Part shown: one piece after another, positions 9,136 to 15,929 of the stretch | Numbering within the stretch: position 1 is the stretch's first letter | How the letters are laid out: every line of letters begins with the position of its first letter | Source of the DNA: Paenibacillus phocaeensis | Lineage (GTDB): Bacteria > Bacillota > Bacilli > Paenibacillales > Paenibacillaceae | Direction of reading: 5' to 3' | DNA length: 41,522 nt | Assembly: GCF_900021165.1 (NCBI RefSeq) | Contig: NZ_FCOQ01000014.1 | Location: 38,674-80,195 of the forward strand | Made by a program: the position numbers and the translations under genes | Notes under the pieces: generated by a model | What the model saw: only the letters and a program-made list of their open reading frames with translations | Told to the model about the DNA's origin: nothing | Databases searched by the model: none

Positions 9136-9320
9136 CTAACGCTTGCCAGGATGCTTATTTGGGCGAAACGAAGGGGATTTGATTTCTAACGCTTGTCAGG
9201 AAGCTTATTTGTGCCAAATGGCCCCGTTTCGGGGGCAAAACCAGCAAATAAGCTTTCTCCTAAGCGTTACATTCTGAAATCCCCCGTTTTGGGCCAAATA
9301 GCGTTGCTGGCAAGCGTTAG
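9136..9320. repeat. 185-bp palindromic interspersed element, copy 1
   Basis: The ends are a perfect 14-bp inverted repeat, CTAACGCTTGCCAG and CTGGCAAGCGTTAG. A ~26-bp motif (taacgctt ... gcttatttg) occurs four times: forward at 9136 and 9186, inverted ending at 9270 and 9320, with a 50-bp period inside each arm. The whole element therefore folds back on itself into one long imperfect hairpin. The flanks CGG before and AGCTTCGGCTCAC after recur at copy 3, so the element may extend a few bases beyond the palindrome. It resembles a MITE or REP/BOX-type repeat; no protein is encoded. Confidence 0.88.
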
Positions 9321-9551
9321 AGCTTCGGCTCACCCTAGTTGCAGGTGTCGCTGTTGTCGATAATGCTGTTGCTCCTTTCGCCACTGTCCCTGCTATACCT
9401 GCTACACCTGCTACAGTCCTTGCTGTCGACTACAGTTGCTGCTTTTCGCAACCTTCGCACCTGTTGCTGTTAATTACTCTTTTAACTGCCGCCGAACACT
9501 GCCAACCAATGCCAACTGCTAACGACTGCTAACCGCTAATTGCTCCTAACT

Positions 9552-9588
9552 ACTGCAACTACTGCAACTACTGCAACTACTGCTAACT
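9552..9588 (+). repeat. Short 9-bp tandem repeat
   Basis: Three copies of ACTGCAACT followed by a variant, ACTGCTAAC, lead into the larger 10-bp array that begins at 9601. It looks like part of the same expansion-prone sequence. Confidence 0.7.
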
Positions 9589-9600
9589 ACAGCCAAGCGA

Positions 9601-9948
9601 CTGCTAACTGCGGCTAACTGCGGCTAACTGCGGCTAACTGCGGCTAACTGCGGCTAACTGTGGCTAACTGTGGCTAACTGTGGCTAACTGCGGCTAACTG
9701 CGGCTAACTGTGGCTAACTGTGGCTAACTGTGGCTAACTGCGGCTAACTGCGGCTAACTGTGGCTAACTGCGGCTAACTGCGGCTAACTGCGGCTAACTG
9801 CGGCTAACTGCGGCTAACTGCTGCTAACTGCGGCTAACTGCGGCTAACTGCTGCTAACTGCGGCTAACTGTGGCTAACTGTGGCTAACTGTGGCTACTGC
9901 GGCTAACTGCGGCTAACTGTGGCTAACTGTGGCTACTGCTGCTAACTG
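9601..9948 (+). repeat. 10-bp tandem array, about 35 units (CGGCTAACTG)
   Basis: Units from 9601 to 9890 are 29 uninterrupted decamers; six more follow, two shortened to 9 bp. Variation is confined to the first two bases (CG, TG or CT), while GCTAACTG is essentially invariant. A 50-bp higher-order block (first bases T,T,T,C,C) occurs twice in a row at 9661-9760. Because the unit is 10 bp and contains TAA forward and TAG in reverse, every one of the six frames is stopped about every 30 bp, so it cannot code. CGGCTAAC also forms the left boundary of all three 185-bp elements. Confidence 0.95.
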
Positions 9949-10034
9949 CTCCAAACTGCCTCTAACACACCATTGGCGTCTGCAGCTCCTGCTAACTTTT
10001 CTGTTGGAGTAACTATTCCGAATCCGGGCTCCGG

Positions 10035-10219
10035 CTAACGCTTGCCAGGATGCTTATTTGGGCGAAACGAAGGGGATTTGATTTCTAACGCTTGTCAGGA
10101 AGCTTATTTGCGCAAAATGGCCCCGTTTCGGGGGCAAAACCAGCAAATAAGCTTTCTCCTAAGCGTTACATTCTGAAACCCCCCGTTTTGGACCAAATAG
10201 CGTTGCTGGCAAGCGTTAG
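10035..10219. repeat. 185-bp palindromic interspersed element, copy 2
   Basis: Same length, orientation and nested palindrome as the copy at 9136, with only a handful of substitutions (for example gcgcaaaatgg in place of gtgccaaatgg near the centre). The left boundary CCGG is shared, while the right flank diverges after GAGCTT. Confidence 0.88.
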
Positions 10220-10422
10220 AGCTTTCAGTGGCAGCGTTGTTGCCGCAGCGTCAGAAGCTCTTTCGTTGCTTGCCTTGTTCTAGCTTCGTTGCCACAGCAC
10301 ATGTTACTCTTAGTTACTCTACTGCCCCAGCCCAGCCCAGTTCCTCCTGCCACTCCTGCCATTCCCGTTACTCTTGGTTACAGTTACATCTCTTCCCCGA
10401 TACACCTGGTAGACCCGCTAGG

Positions 10423-10467
10423 CCCGTAACACCCGTAACACCAATTACTCCAATTACTCCAATTACT
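10423..10467 (+). repeat. Two adjacent 9-bp tandem repeats
   Basis: Two copies of CCCGTAACA are followed directly by three copies of CCAATTACT. They lie between the second and third 185-bp elements, in the same kind of low-complexity sequence. Confidence 0.75.
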
Positions 10468-10567
10468 TCCCGCTACTCTTGCGACTCTTAAGCTTCTTGT
10501 TACCCTAACATGGGCCAACTTGAGACGCTACCATGGAGCGGGCATCCTTTGCTCGGACGTATCCCGG

Positions 10568-10752
10568 CTAACGCTTGCCAGGATGCTTATTTGGGCGAAA
10601 CGAAGGGGATTTGATTTCTAACGCTTGTCAGGAAGCCTATTTGTGCCAAATGGCCCCGTTTCGAGGGCAAAACCAGCAAATAAGCTTTCTCCTAAGCGTT
10701 ACATTCTGAAAACCCCCGTTTTGGGCCAAATAGCGTTGCTGGCAAGCGTTAG
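10568..10752. repeat. 185-bp palindromic interspersed element, copy 3
   Basis: Third near-identical copy in the same orientation, ending 59 bp before the hydF stop codon. The right flank, AGCTTCGGCTCAC, is identical to that of copy 1. As it lies just beyond the 3' end of the minus-strand aspA-hydF genes and no ordinary T-tailed terminator is seen there, its hairpin could form the end of that transcript. Confidence 0.88.
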
Positions 10753-10811
10753 AGCTTCGGCTCACTTCGGCTTAACTTCGGTTCGCTTCGATAGCCTGTT
10801 CCCGAGCTCTT

Positions 10812-12068
10812 TTACTGCGGCTCCCGGGCCGCTTCCTCCCATGCCATCATGGCGGAGGGGAAGAGCTCGATGGCGCGAGGGAACACGCCGTGAAGGTAGG
10901 CGATCAACACGCCGTAGTTGACGATCGGGACGCCGGCGGCTTCGGCCTCGCCGAGGCGGTGCAGCATGGCCCGGCGATTGAGCATACAGGCCCCGCAATG
11001 GACGATCAGCGCGTAGCGAGACAGGTCCGGCGGGTAGCTGAAACCGGAGACGTGCTCGATCTGCAACTGCTTGCCGGTGGACTGGCGCAACCAGCGGGGG
11101 ATTTTGACGGTGCCGATATCATCGGATTGCTGATGATGCGTGCAGGCTTCGGCGATCAATACGCGATCGCCGTCCCGCAGGTTTTCCACGGCCCGCGCGC
11201 CTCGAACCAGCTCGCCTAAATCGCCCTTATGCCGGGCGAACAGGATGGAGAACGAGGTCAGCGGCACATCCCGCGGCGTATCAGCGGCCACCTTGAGGAA
11301 GACCTGCGAGTCGGTGATGACGAGCCGCGGCTTCGTCCCCAGCCGTTCCAGCGTGGCCCGCAGCTCGTGCTCCTTCGTCACGACGGCGATGGCGTCGCTC
11401 TCGAGCAGGTCGCGGATCGTTTGCTGCTGCGGCAGGATCAGCCGGCCCTTGGGGGCGGCGTTGTCGATCGGCACGACCAGCACGACGAGATCGCCCGGCG
11501 CTACGAGGTCGCCGACGAGCCGGAAGCGCTCCTCCTCGTGCGGAAGTGCGGCGACGATCGCCCGCTTCAGCTCGGGGACACCGCGGCTGTCCAGGGCGCT
11601 GAACGCTACACATTCCGGTAGGCCCAGCTGCGCCTTCACCTCATCAAGCGCAACCCCCGTATCGGCATCCAGTAGCGTATCGACTTTGTTCAGCACGCCC
11701 ACGACCGGGATGTTCCGCTGCCTCAACTCGGCCAGCAGCTCCCGGTAAAAGTCGTCGGCTCCCGCCAAGGCGTCGATCACCAGCAAGGCGAGGTCGGCGC
11801 GGTGGATCAACTCCCGCGTTTTTTGTTTGCGCAACTCGCCAAGCATCCCTTCGTCATCCAGCCCGGCGGTGTCGATCAGCACCACCGGCCCCAGCGGCAG
11901 CAGCTCCATCGCTTTATACACCGGATCGGTGGTCGTTCCCCGCACCGGCGAGACCACGGCGGTCTCCTGCCCGGTCAAGGCGTTGACCACGCTGGATTTC
12001 CCTACATTCGTCCGGCCGAAGACGGCGATATGCGTCCGTTCTCCGCGCGGCGTTGCGTTCAGGCTCAT
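10812..12068 (-). CDS. hydF: [FeFe] hydrogenase maturation GTPase HydF
   Basis: 418 residues with an N-terminal Era-like GTPase domain: G1 GRTNVGKS (18-25), G3 DTAG (66-69), G4 NKVD (127-130). The C-terminal domain has the HydF cluster signature CxH (Cys 309, His 311) followed by HCGAC (Cys 358 and 361). HydF is the scaffold on which the two-iron part of the H-cluster is completed before delivery to HydA. The ATG at 12068 is preceded by GAGGGGG at a good distance. It starts only 15 nt after aspA ends on the same strand and converges on hydG, so it is transcribed separately from the hydrogenase structural genes. Confidence 0.96.
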   Translation of the reverse strand: MSLNATPRGERTHIAVFGRTNVGKSSVVNALTGQETAVVSPVRGTTTDPVYKAMELLPLGPVVLIDTAGLDDEGMLGELRKQKTRELIHRADLALLVIDALAGADDFYRELLAELRQRNIPVVGVLNKVDTLLDADTGVALDEVKAQLGLPECVAFSALDSRGVPELKRAIVAALPHEEERFRLVGDLVAPGDLVVLVVPIDNAAPKGRLILPQQQTIRDLLESDAIAVVTKEHELRATLERLGTKPRLVITDSQVFLKVAADTPRDVPLTSFSILFARHKGDLGELVRGARAVENLRDGDRVLIAEACTHHQQSDDIGTVKIPRWLRQSTGKQLQIEHVSGFSYPPDLSRYALIVHCGACMLNRRAMLHRLGEAEAAGVPIVNYGVLIAYLHGVFPRAIELFPSAMMAWEEAAREPQ

Positions 12069-12083
12069 CTCGCGTTCCCCCTC

Positions 12084-13517
12084 TTATTCGCCGGGGATCC
12101 CCGGCTTCGTGACTTGCAGCGGATTCAGGATGGCGGCGGCGCGTTCGGCGGTCAGCCAGCCGCCTTCCACGGCGACGTGCTCCACCGACAGCCCCTCGCG
12201 CCGGGCAATCCCGGCAATCTCGGCCGCCGCCTCGTAGCCGAGATGCGGGACCAGCGCGGTGGCCAGCACGGTGGAGCGCCGCAGATGCTCGCGGCATACG
12301 CCCTCGTTGACGGCAATGCCGCGAAGGCAGCGCTGCTCGAACAGCGGGACGGCCCGCCCCAGGATCTCCAGCGATTCCAGCAGGGAATCGGCGATCAGCG
12401 GGCCATACGCGTTCAGTTCGAGCTGGCCGCCGGCGGCGGCCCAGGTGATCGCGGCGTCGTTCGCGATCACCCGCATGGCCGTCTGGCCGGCCATCTCCGC
12501 CATGACGGGGTTCACCTTCCCCGGCATGATCGACGAGCCGGCCTGGACGGCGGGCAGCGCGTATTCGCCGATGCCCCCGGCGGGGCCGGACGCCAGCAGC
12601 CGCAGATCGCCGGCGATCTTGAACAACGTCACGGCTGCCGCCTTCAGCAGCCCGGACACCTCGACGAAGACGTCCATATTCTGCGTCCCGTCCATCGGAA
12701 ATTCGCTGCGCGCCAGGCCCAGCCCGGTCAACTCCTGCAGCGTGTCGGTCACCTGGAAGACGTAGGCCTTGGGCGCGTCCATTCCGGTGCCGATCGCCGT
12801 GCCGCCGAGATGAATCTCGCGCAGCCGCTCCTCGGCCTTATACAGCCGCCACCGGTCGCGGGCGACCGCCTTGGCGTAAGCGCCGAATCCCTGGCCGGCC
12901 ATCATCGGCAGGGCGTCCATCAGCTGCGTACGCCCCAGCTTCAGCACGTCCGCGAATTCCCGCTCCTTCTCCTGCAGCGCTTCCTGCAGGGAAGCATACG
13001 CCTCGCTGAGCGGGCGCAGCAGCCGGATCGCCGCGATCCTGAGCGCGGTCGGGTACACGTCGTTCGTCGATTGGCAGCGATTGACGTGATCCAGCGGATG
13101 GACGAGGTTGTAGTCGCCTTTGGACCCGCCCAGCCGTTCGATTGCTAAATTGGCGACCACCTCGTTCACGTTCATGTGGGTGGACGTCCCCGCCCCGCCC
13201 TGCAGGGCGTCGACGACGAATTGATCCGCCAGGGCGCCGCCGGCGATCTCGTCGCACGCCGCTTCGATCGCTTCCGCCACCTCTGCCGGGATCAAGCCCA
13301 GCTTGCCGTTAACCCGCGCCGCCGCCTTCTTGACCACGGCGATCGCTTCGATCAGCCGGGGATGAGCCGGACGCCCGCTGACCGGGAAATTCTCTGCTGC
13401 CCGCGCCGTATGAATGCCGTAATAGGCCTCTGCCGGGAGGGCCATCGGCCCTAGCGCATCGGTCTCCCGGCGATATTTTTGACCGAAATCGGAACCCTTT
13501 GAGAATGGTTGACGCAT
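12084..13517 (-). CDS. aspA: Aspartate ammonia-lyase (aspartase)
   Basis: 477 residues, the usual aspartase length, with the fumarase/aspartase signature GSSIMPGKVNPVM and the N-terminal YYGIHTARAAENF typical of aspartase. It converts aspartate to fumarate and ammonium in the cytoplasm. Start chosen at ATG 13517 because GGAGG stands 9 nt upstream; an earlier in-frame ATG at 13586 would add 23 unlike residues. It is upstream of hydF in a two-gene minus-strand unit. Fumarase class II is the alternative, but the N-terminus and neighbours favour aspartase. The pairing with hydF suggests that the ammonium, or fumarate as an electron sink, serves the hydrogen module; this is inference. Confidence 0.88.
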   Translation of the reverse strand: MRQPFSKGSDFGQKYRRETDALGPMALPAEAYYGIHTARAAENFPVSGRPAHPRLIEAIAVVKKAAARVNGKLGLIPAEVAEAIEAACDEIAGGALADQFVVDALQGGAGTSTHMNVNEVVANLAIERLGGSKGDYNLVHPLDHVNRCQSTNDVYPTALRIAAIRLLRPLSEAYASLQEALQEKEREFADVLKLGRTQLMDALPMMAGQGFGAYAKAVARDRWRLYKAEERLREIHLGGTAIGTGMDAPKAYVFQVTDTLQELTGLGLARSEFPMDGTQNMDVFVEVSGLLKAAAVTLFKIAGDLRLLASGPAGGIGEYALPAVQAGSSIMPGKVNPVMAEMAGQTAMRVIANDAAITWAAAGGQLELNAYGPLIADSLLESLEILGRAVPLFEQRCLRGIAVNEGVCREHLRRSTVLATALVPHLGYEAAAEIAGIARREGLSVEHVAVEGGWLTAERAAAILNPLQVTKPGIPGE

Positions 13518-13679
13518 CTGGATTCGCCTCCAACAACGAATGTCAATCTCTTCCACTTCATCGTAGTTGAAAGCGGTTCCGAACAACAGTAAAGAAGATC
13601 ACGTTATCGGCCGGAAGGAACTTGTTCTAAAGCCGATTTTTCGTCCATAAGCTAGGGATAAGAAGGAGGGGTACATGCC

Positions 13680-13961
13680 ATGGTCGAACCCAATAAAGCT
13701 AAGCATCAGGAGCTGCATCTGCTAAATCGCAAGCTGCTGGATATTTCGGGGGTCCTCAATGTGGAAAGCTTCGACAGCGAGGAATTCCTGCTTCAGACCG
13801 AACTTGGACATCTGACGATCCGAGGGCAGAATTTACATATCAAAAACCTGAACCTGGAGCAGGGGCTGGTCAGCATCGAAGGTACGGTCAATTCGCTGTC
13901 GTATTTGGATCCGGGTTCCAATTCGTCCGGTAAAGGCCTGCTCGGCAAGTTGTTCCGATGA
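13680..13961 (+). CDS. yabP: Sporulation protein YabP
   Basis: 93 residues of the YabP/YqfC family, small beta-rich proteins needed for spore formation in Bacillus, where yabP and yabQ are expressed in the mother cell. The stretch LLDISGVLNVESFDSEEFLL and the following TxLGxLxIxG pattern fit the family. AGGAGGG ends 9 nt before the ATG. Its stop overlaps the yabQ start. In B. subtilis the S4-domain gene yabO lies just upstream; here the upstream neighbour is the divergent aspA instead. Confidence 0.88.
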   Translation: MVEPNKAKHQELHLLNRKLLDISGVLNVESFDSEEFLLQTELGHLTIRGQNLHIKNLNLEQGLVSIEGTVNSLSYLDPGSNSSGKGLLGKLFR

Positions 13962-14545
13962 ATTTGGAGACGCAATGGGCGACCCTGCTCTGGATGCTGG
14001 CCTCCGGGGGGATTATGGGCATCGCCTTTGACAGCTATCGCGTCGTCTCGGGACAACTGCGGTTTCCCCGCTGGAGCGTCCATGCCCTCGACTTGCTCTA
14101 CTGGTTGGCTGCTGCTTTATTCGTCTTCCGCACGTTGTACCACAGCAACCACGGGGAACTTCGGTTCTATGTGTTTCTGGGCCTGTTTCTAGGCATTTGG
14201 ATTTATTTTTTGTTCCTCAGTGTTATCACAGAGCGTTTTGTGTTAATGTTAATGAGGACAACTAACAAAATTTATCGCTTTATCGTACGAATACTCAAGA
14301 TTCTCATCATCGCTCCGTTACTATGGCTGGTCAAAATGATCCGGATCTTGCTCGGATTCGTTTGGATTGTGCTGCTGTTCCTGGGCCGGGTGACCTTGCT
14401 GCCGATTTGGAAGCTGCTCGTATGGGTGCTTAGACCTATATGGACAAGGCTTCGCATTCCGCAGGGTTGGGACAAGATCCGGCATGGGGCAGCGATTTGG
14501 CGGGAGCGCGTTTTGCGTCTATTACGCTGGTTCAACAAGGAATAA
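13958..14545 (+). CDS. yabQ: Spore cortex membrane protein YabQ
   Basis: 195 residues with several hydrophobic segments in the first ~150 (roughly 7-27, 40-56 and 66-90, then a strongly hydrophobic and basic stretch), consistent with YabQ, a membrane protein required for cortex formation in Bacillus. Its ATG overlaps the yabP stop as ATGA, which implies translational coupling; its own ribosome site is weak. The C-terminus is Arg/Trp-rich. Family assignment rests on length, membrane pattern and the conserved position between yabP and divIC. Confidence 0.85.
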   Translation: MNLETQWATLLWMLASGGIMGIAFDSYRVVSGQLRFPRWSVHALDLLYWLAAALFVFRTLYHSNHGELRFYVFLGLFLGIWIYFLFLSVITERFVLMLMRTTNKIYRFIVRILKILIIAPLLWLVKMIRILLGFVWIVLLFLGRVTLLPIWKLLVWVLRPIWTRLRIPQGWDKIRHGAAIWRERVLRLLRWFNKE

Positions 14546-14562
14546 GGCTGGGAGGTGTCCTC

Positions 14563-14919
14563 ATGCGCGAAGGGTCAACAAATCCGAAAACATCAAACCC
14601 GAATCCGTCCTCCGGAAACGGATCTGCTTTCGCGAAGCGCAGGCTGCGGCTCTGGATGGGATTCATGGTCCTGTTCTTGGGCTGGGCCGGGTACACGTTT
14701 ATTTCCCAAGCTGGGGACATCGGCGGCAAGTCGGAGCAGCTGGCGGAGCGGCAAGCCGCAAAGGCAGCCAGCGAGCAGAGCTTGAACCAGCTCAAATATG
14801 AAATTAACCGACTGAACGACCCCGAGTACATCGGACAAATTGCCATGAAGAAATATGGTCTATACAAACCGGGCGAAATCCCGGTCCGGGTATCCGAGTC
14901 TGAAGCCGGAAATGACTGA
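14563..14919 (+). CDS. divIC: Cell division protein DivIC (FtsB family)
   Basis: 118 residues: a short Ser/Asn/Pro-rich cytoplasmic tail, one membrane segment (about residues 30-48, LWMGFMVLFLGWAGYTFI), then a coiled coil, then the conserved DPEYIGQIAMKKYGLYKPGE region of FtsB/DivIC proteins. DivIC joins the divisome with FtsL and DivIB. I use ATG 14563 with GGGAGGTG about 7 nt upstream; the frame is open further 5' but that part overlaps yabQ. It follows yabQ by 17 nt. Confidence 0.9.
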   Translation: MREGSTNPKTSNPNPSSGNGSAFAKRRLRLWMGFMVLFLGWAGYTFISQAGDIGGKSEQLAERQAAKAASEQSLNQLKYEINRLNDPEYIGQIAMKKYGLYKPGEIPVRVSESEAGND

Positions 14920-14949
14920 CCCCATGCGGGTTGACGGGACATCCGTCTG

Positions 14950-14978
14950 TTGACCTTGTATCCGTCATTCGGTATAAT
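14950..14978 (+). promoter_or_regulatory. Sigma-A promoter for yabR
   Basis: TTGACC at 14950-14955 and TATAAT at 14973-14978 with a 17-bp spacer, between divIC and yabR. This predicts a leader of about 60 nt. Confidence 0.8.
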
Positions 14979-15043
14979 CAAATCACCGCAGTCATGATTT
15001 CGAGGCCTGGCTGTATATTTTTAAGGGAGGATCATTTTATTTT

Positions 15044-15520
15044 ATGGCAATTGAAGTGGGCACCAAGTTAGAAGGAAAAGTGACAGGCATCACGCATTTC
15101 GGAGCATTTGTGGATCTGTCAGGAGGTGTCACGGGTCTCGTTCACATTTCGGAGATCGCCGATAATTACGTGAAAGACGTTAACGATCATCTGAAGATCG
15201 GCGATACGGTTACCGTTAAGGTGATCAATGTCGATAAGGACGGCAAGATCGGACTTTCCATCAAGCAGGCTGTTGACAAACCGGCCGAAGCCAGACCGCC
15301 TCGCGCACCGAGACCGGACCGGCCAAGCGGAAGAGACGGAGACCGTCCGGGCGGAGGATTTAACCGGGACCGGGGAGGACGTTCTTTCAAGCCCCCAGCC
15401 AACAAAGCATCTTTCGAAGACAAAGTATCTCGTTTCCTGAAGGACAGCGAGGAGCGCATTTCTTCGCTCAAGAAGAATACGGAAGGCAAACGCGGAGGAC
15501 GCGGAGCCAAACGAATGTAA
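15044..15520 (+). CDS. yabR: S1-domain RNA-binding protein YabR
   Basis: 158 residues. The first ~75 form one S1 RNA-binding domain (VGTKLEGKVTGITHFGAFVDL ... GLVHISEIA ... GDTVTVKVINVD ... KIGLSIKQA). The rest is a Pro/Arg/Gly-rich basic tail ending RGGRGAKRM, likely disordered and RNA-binding. YabR is the conserved neighbour of divIC in Bacillales; its exact role is not well defined. The SD AAGGGAGG is 13 nt from the ATG, somewhat far. It has its own promoter and terminator, so it can be expressed apart from divIC. Confidence 0.88.
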   Translation: MAIEVGTKLEGKVTGITHFGAFVDLSGGVTGLVHISEIADNYVKDVNDHLKIGDTVTVKVINVDKDGKIGLSIKQAVDKPAEARPPRAPRPDRPSGRDGDRPGGGFNRDRGGRSFKPPANKASFEDKVSRFLKDSEERISSLKKNTEGKRGGRGAKRM

Positions 15521-15547
15521 TCCCTGAAAACTTAAACGATCAAACCC

Positions 15548-15578
15548 ACCGCAGACGGTTTCTCGCCTGCGGTTTTTT
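15548..15578 (+). terminator. Terminator after yabR
   Basis: ACCGCAG at 15548-15554 pairs with CTGCGGT at 15567-15573 around a 12-nt loop, followed by a T-run. Confidence 0.88.
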
Positions 15579-15804
15579 GTTGTTTTTATGGCGGTAAGGG
15601 GGAATGGAATCTCCACAAGATGACTTTGAATGTCCTGGGAAGCAGCTTTTGTCGCCTCCAGACTTTTTGCCGACAGGTTCTTACGGTTTTTTACGAGGAG
15701 CGCGTCCGAACGGCCGTGTTTCGCTAACCAAGCCTGTGATCTCCGATACGAACATAGGAACCCCTAACCTCCCCCATCGCTATGGGGGGCATACATTCGC
15801 GCCT

Positions 15805-15832
15805 TGTCGGCACCCCCTCTCAATTTGTCGGA
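15805..15832 (+). promoter_or_regulatory. Candidate Spo0A boxes upstream of spoIIE
   Basis: TGTCGGC (15805-15811) and TGTCGGA (15826-15832) resemble the 0A box TGTCGAA (5/7 and 6/7) and are 21 bp, two helical turns, apart in the same orientation. A further weak site on the opposite strand overlaps the -35. The rest of the 409-nt yabR-spoIIE gap holds the yabR terminator, a CCCCCAT/ATGGGGG hairpin at 15771-15788 without a T-run, and the promoter. Confidence 0.55.
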
Positions 15833-15858
15833 AATTTCTTTGGCCCCTGCTCCGGTAT

Positions 15859-15891
15859 ATGACAAACTTTCCGGTTCTAGCCTCCTATAAT
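15859..15891 (+). promoter_or_regulatory. spoIIE promoter with 21-bp spacer
   Basis: ATGACA at 15859-15864 and TATAAT at 15886-15891 are separated by 21 bp. Good hexamers with this spacing are the known mark of the B. subtilis spoIIE promoter, which uses sigma-A RNA polymerase only when Spo0A~P is bound. It lies 38 nt upstream of the spoIIE start. Confidence 0.75.
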
Positions 15892-15929
15892 GGGACATAC
15901 CTTACTAATTTGGAAAAGGCGGTGCCAGG

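Larger units (their letters stand above)
8996..10811 (+). other. Gene-free repeat region between convergent hydG and hydF
   Basis: About 1.8 kb with no credible gene. It holds three 185-bp palindromic elements (9136, 10035, 10568), a 10-bp tandem array (9601-9948) and short 9-bp arrays. The rest is low-complexity sequence rich in ctgctaac, gttact and tacacctgct words, which looks like decayed repeat material. The short open frames here are read through repeats and have low-complexity products. No transposase, integrase or clear target-site duplication is seen. Confidence 0.75.

Noticed and set aside
10228..10491. Open frame with a PVTPVTPITPITPIT-type product
   Set aside because: The pattern comes from 9-bp tandem DNA repeats; the product is low complexity and no SD precedes it.
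9133..10752. CRISPR array
   Set aside because: The repeats are either directly adjacent 10-mers without spacers or three long palindromes at unequal distance; no cas genes.
10092..10921. Open frames with products sharing a KPANKLSPKRYILK stretch
   Set aside because: The similarity arises because they read through copies of the 185-bp palindromic element; one also runs into hydF in the opposite strand. No ribosome sites.
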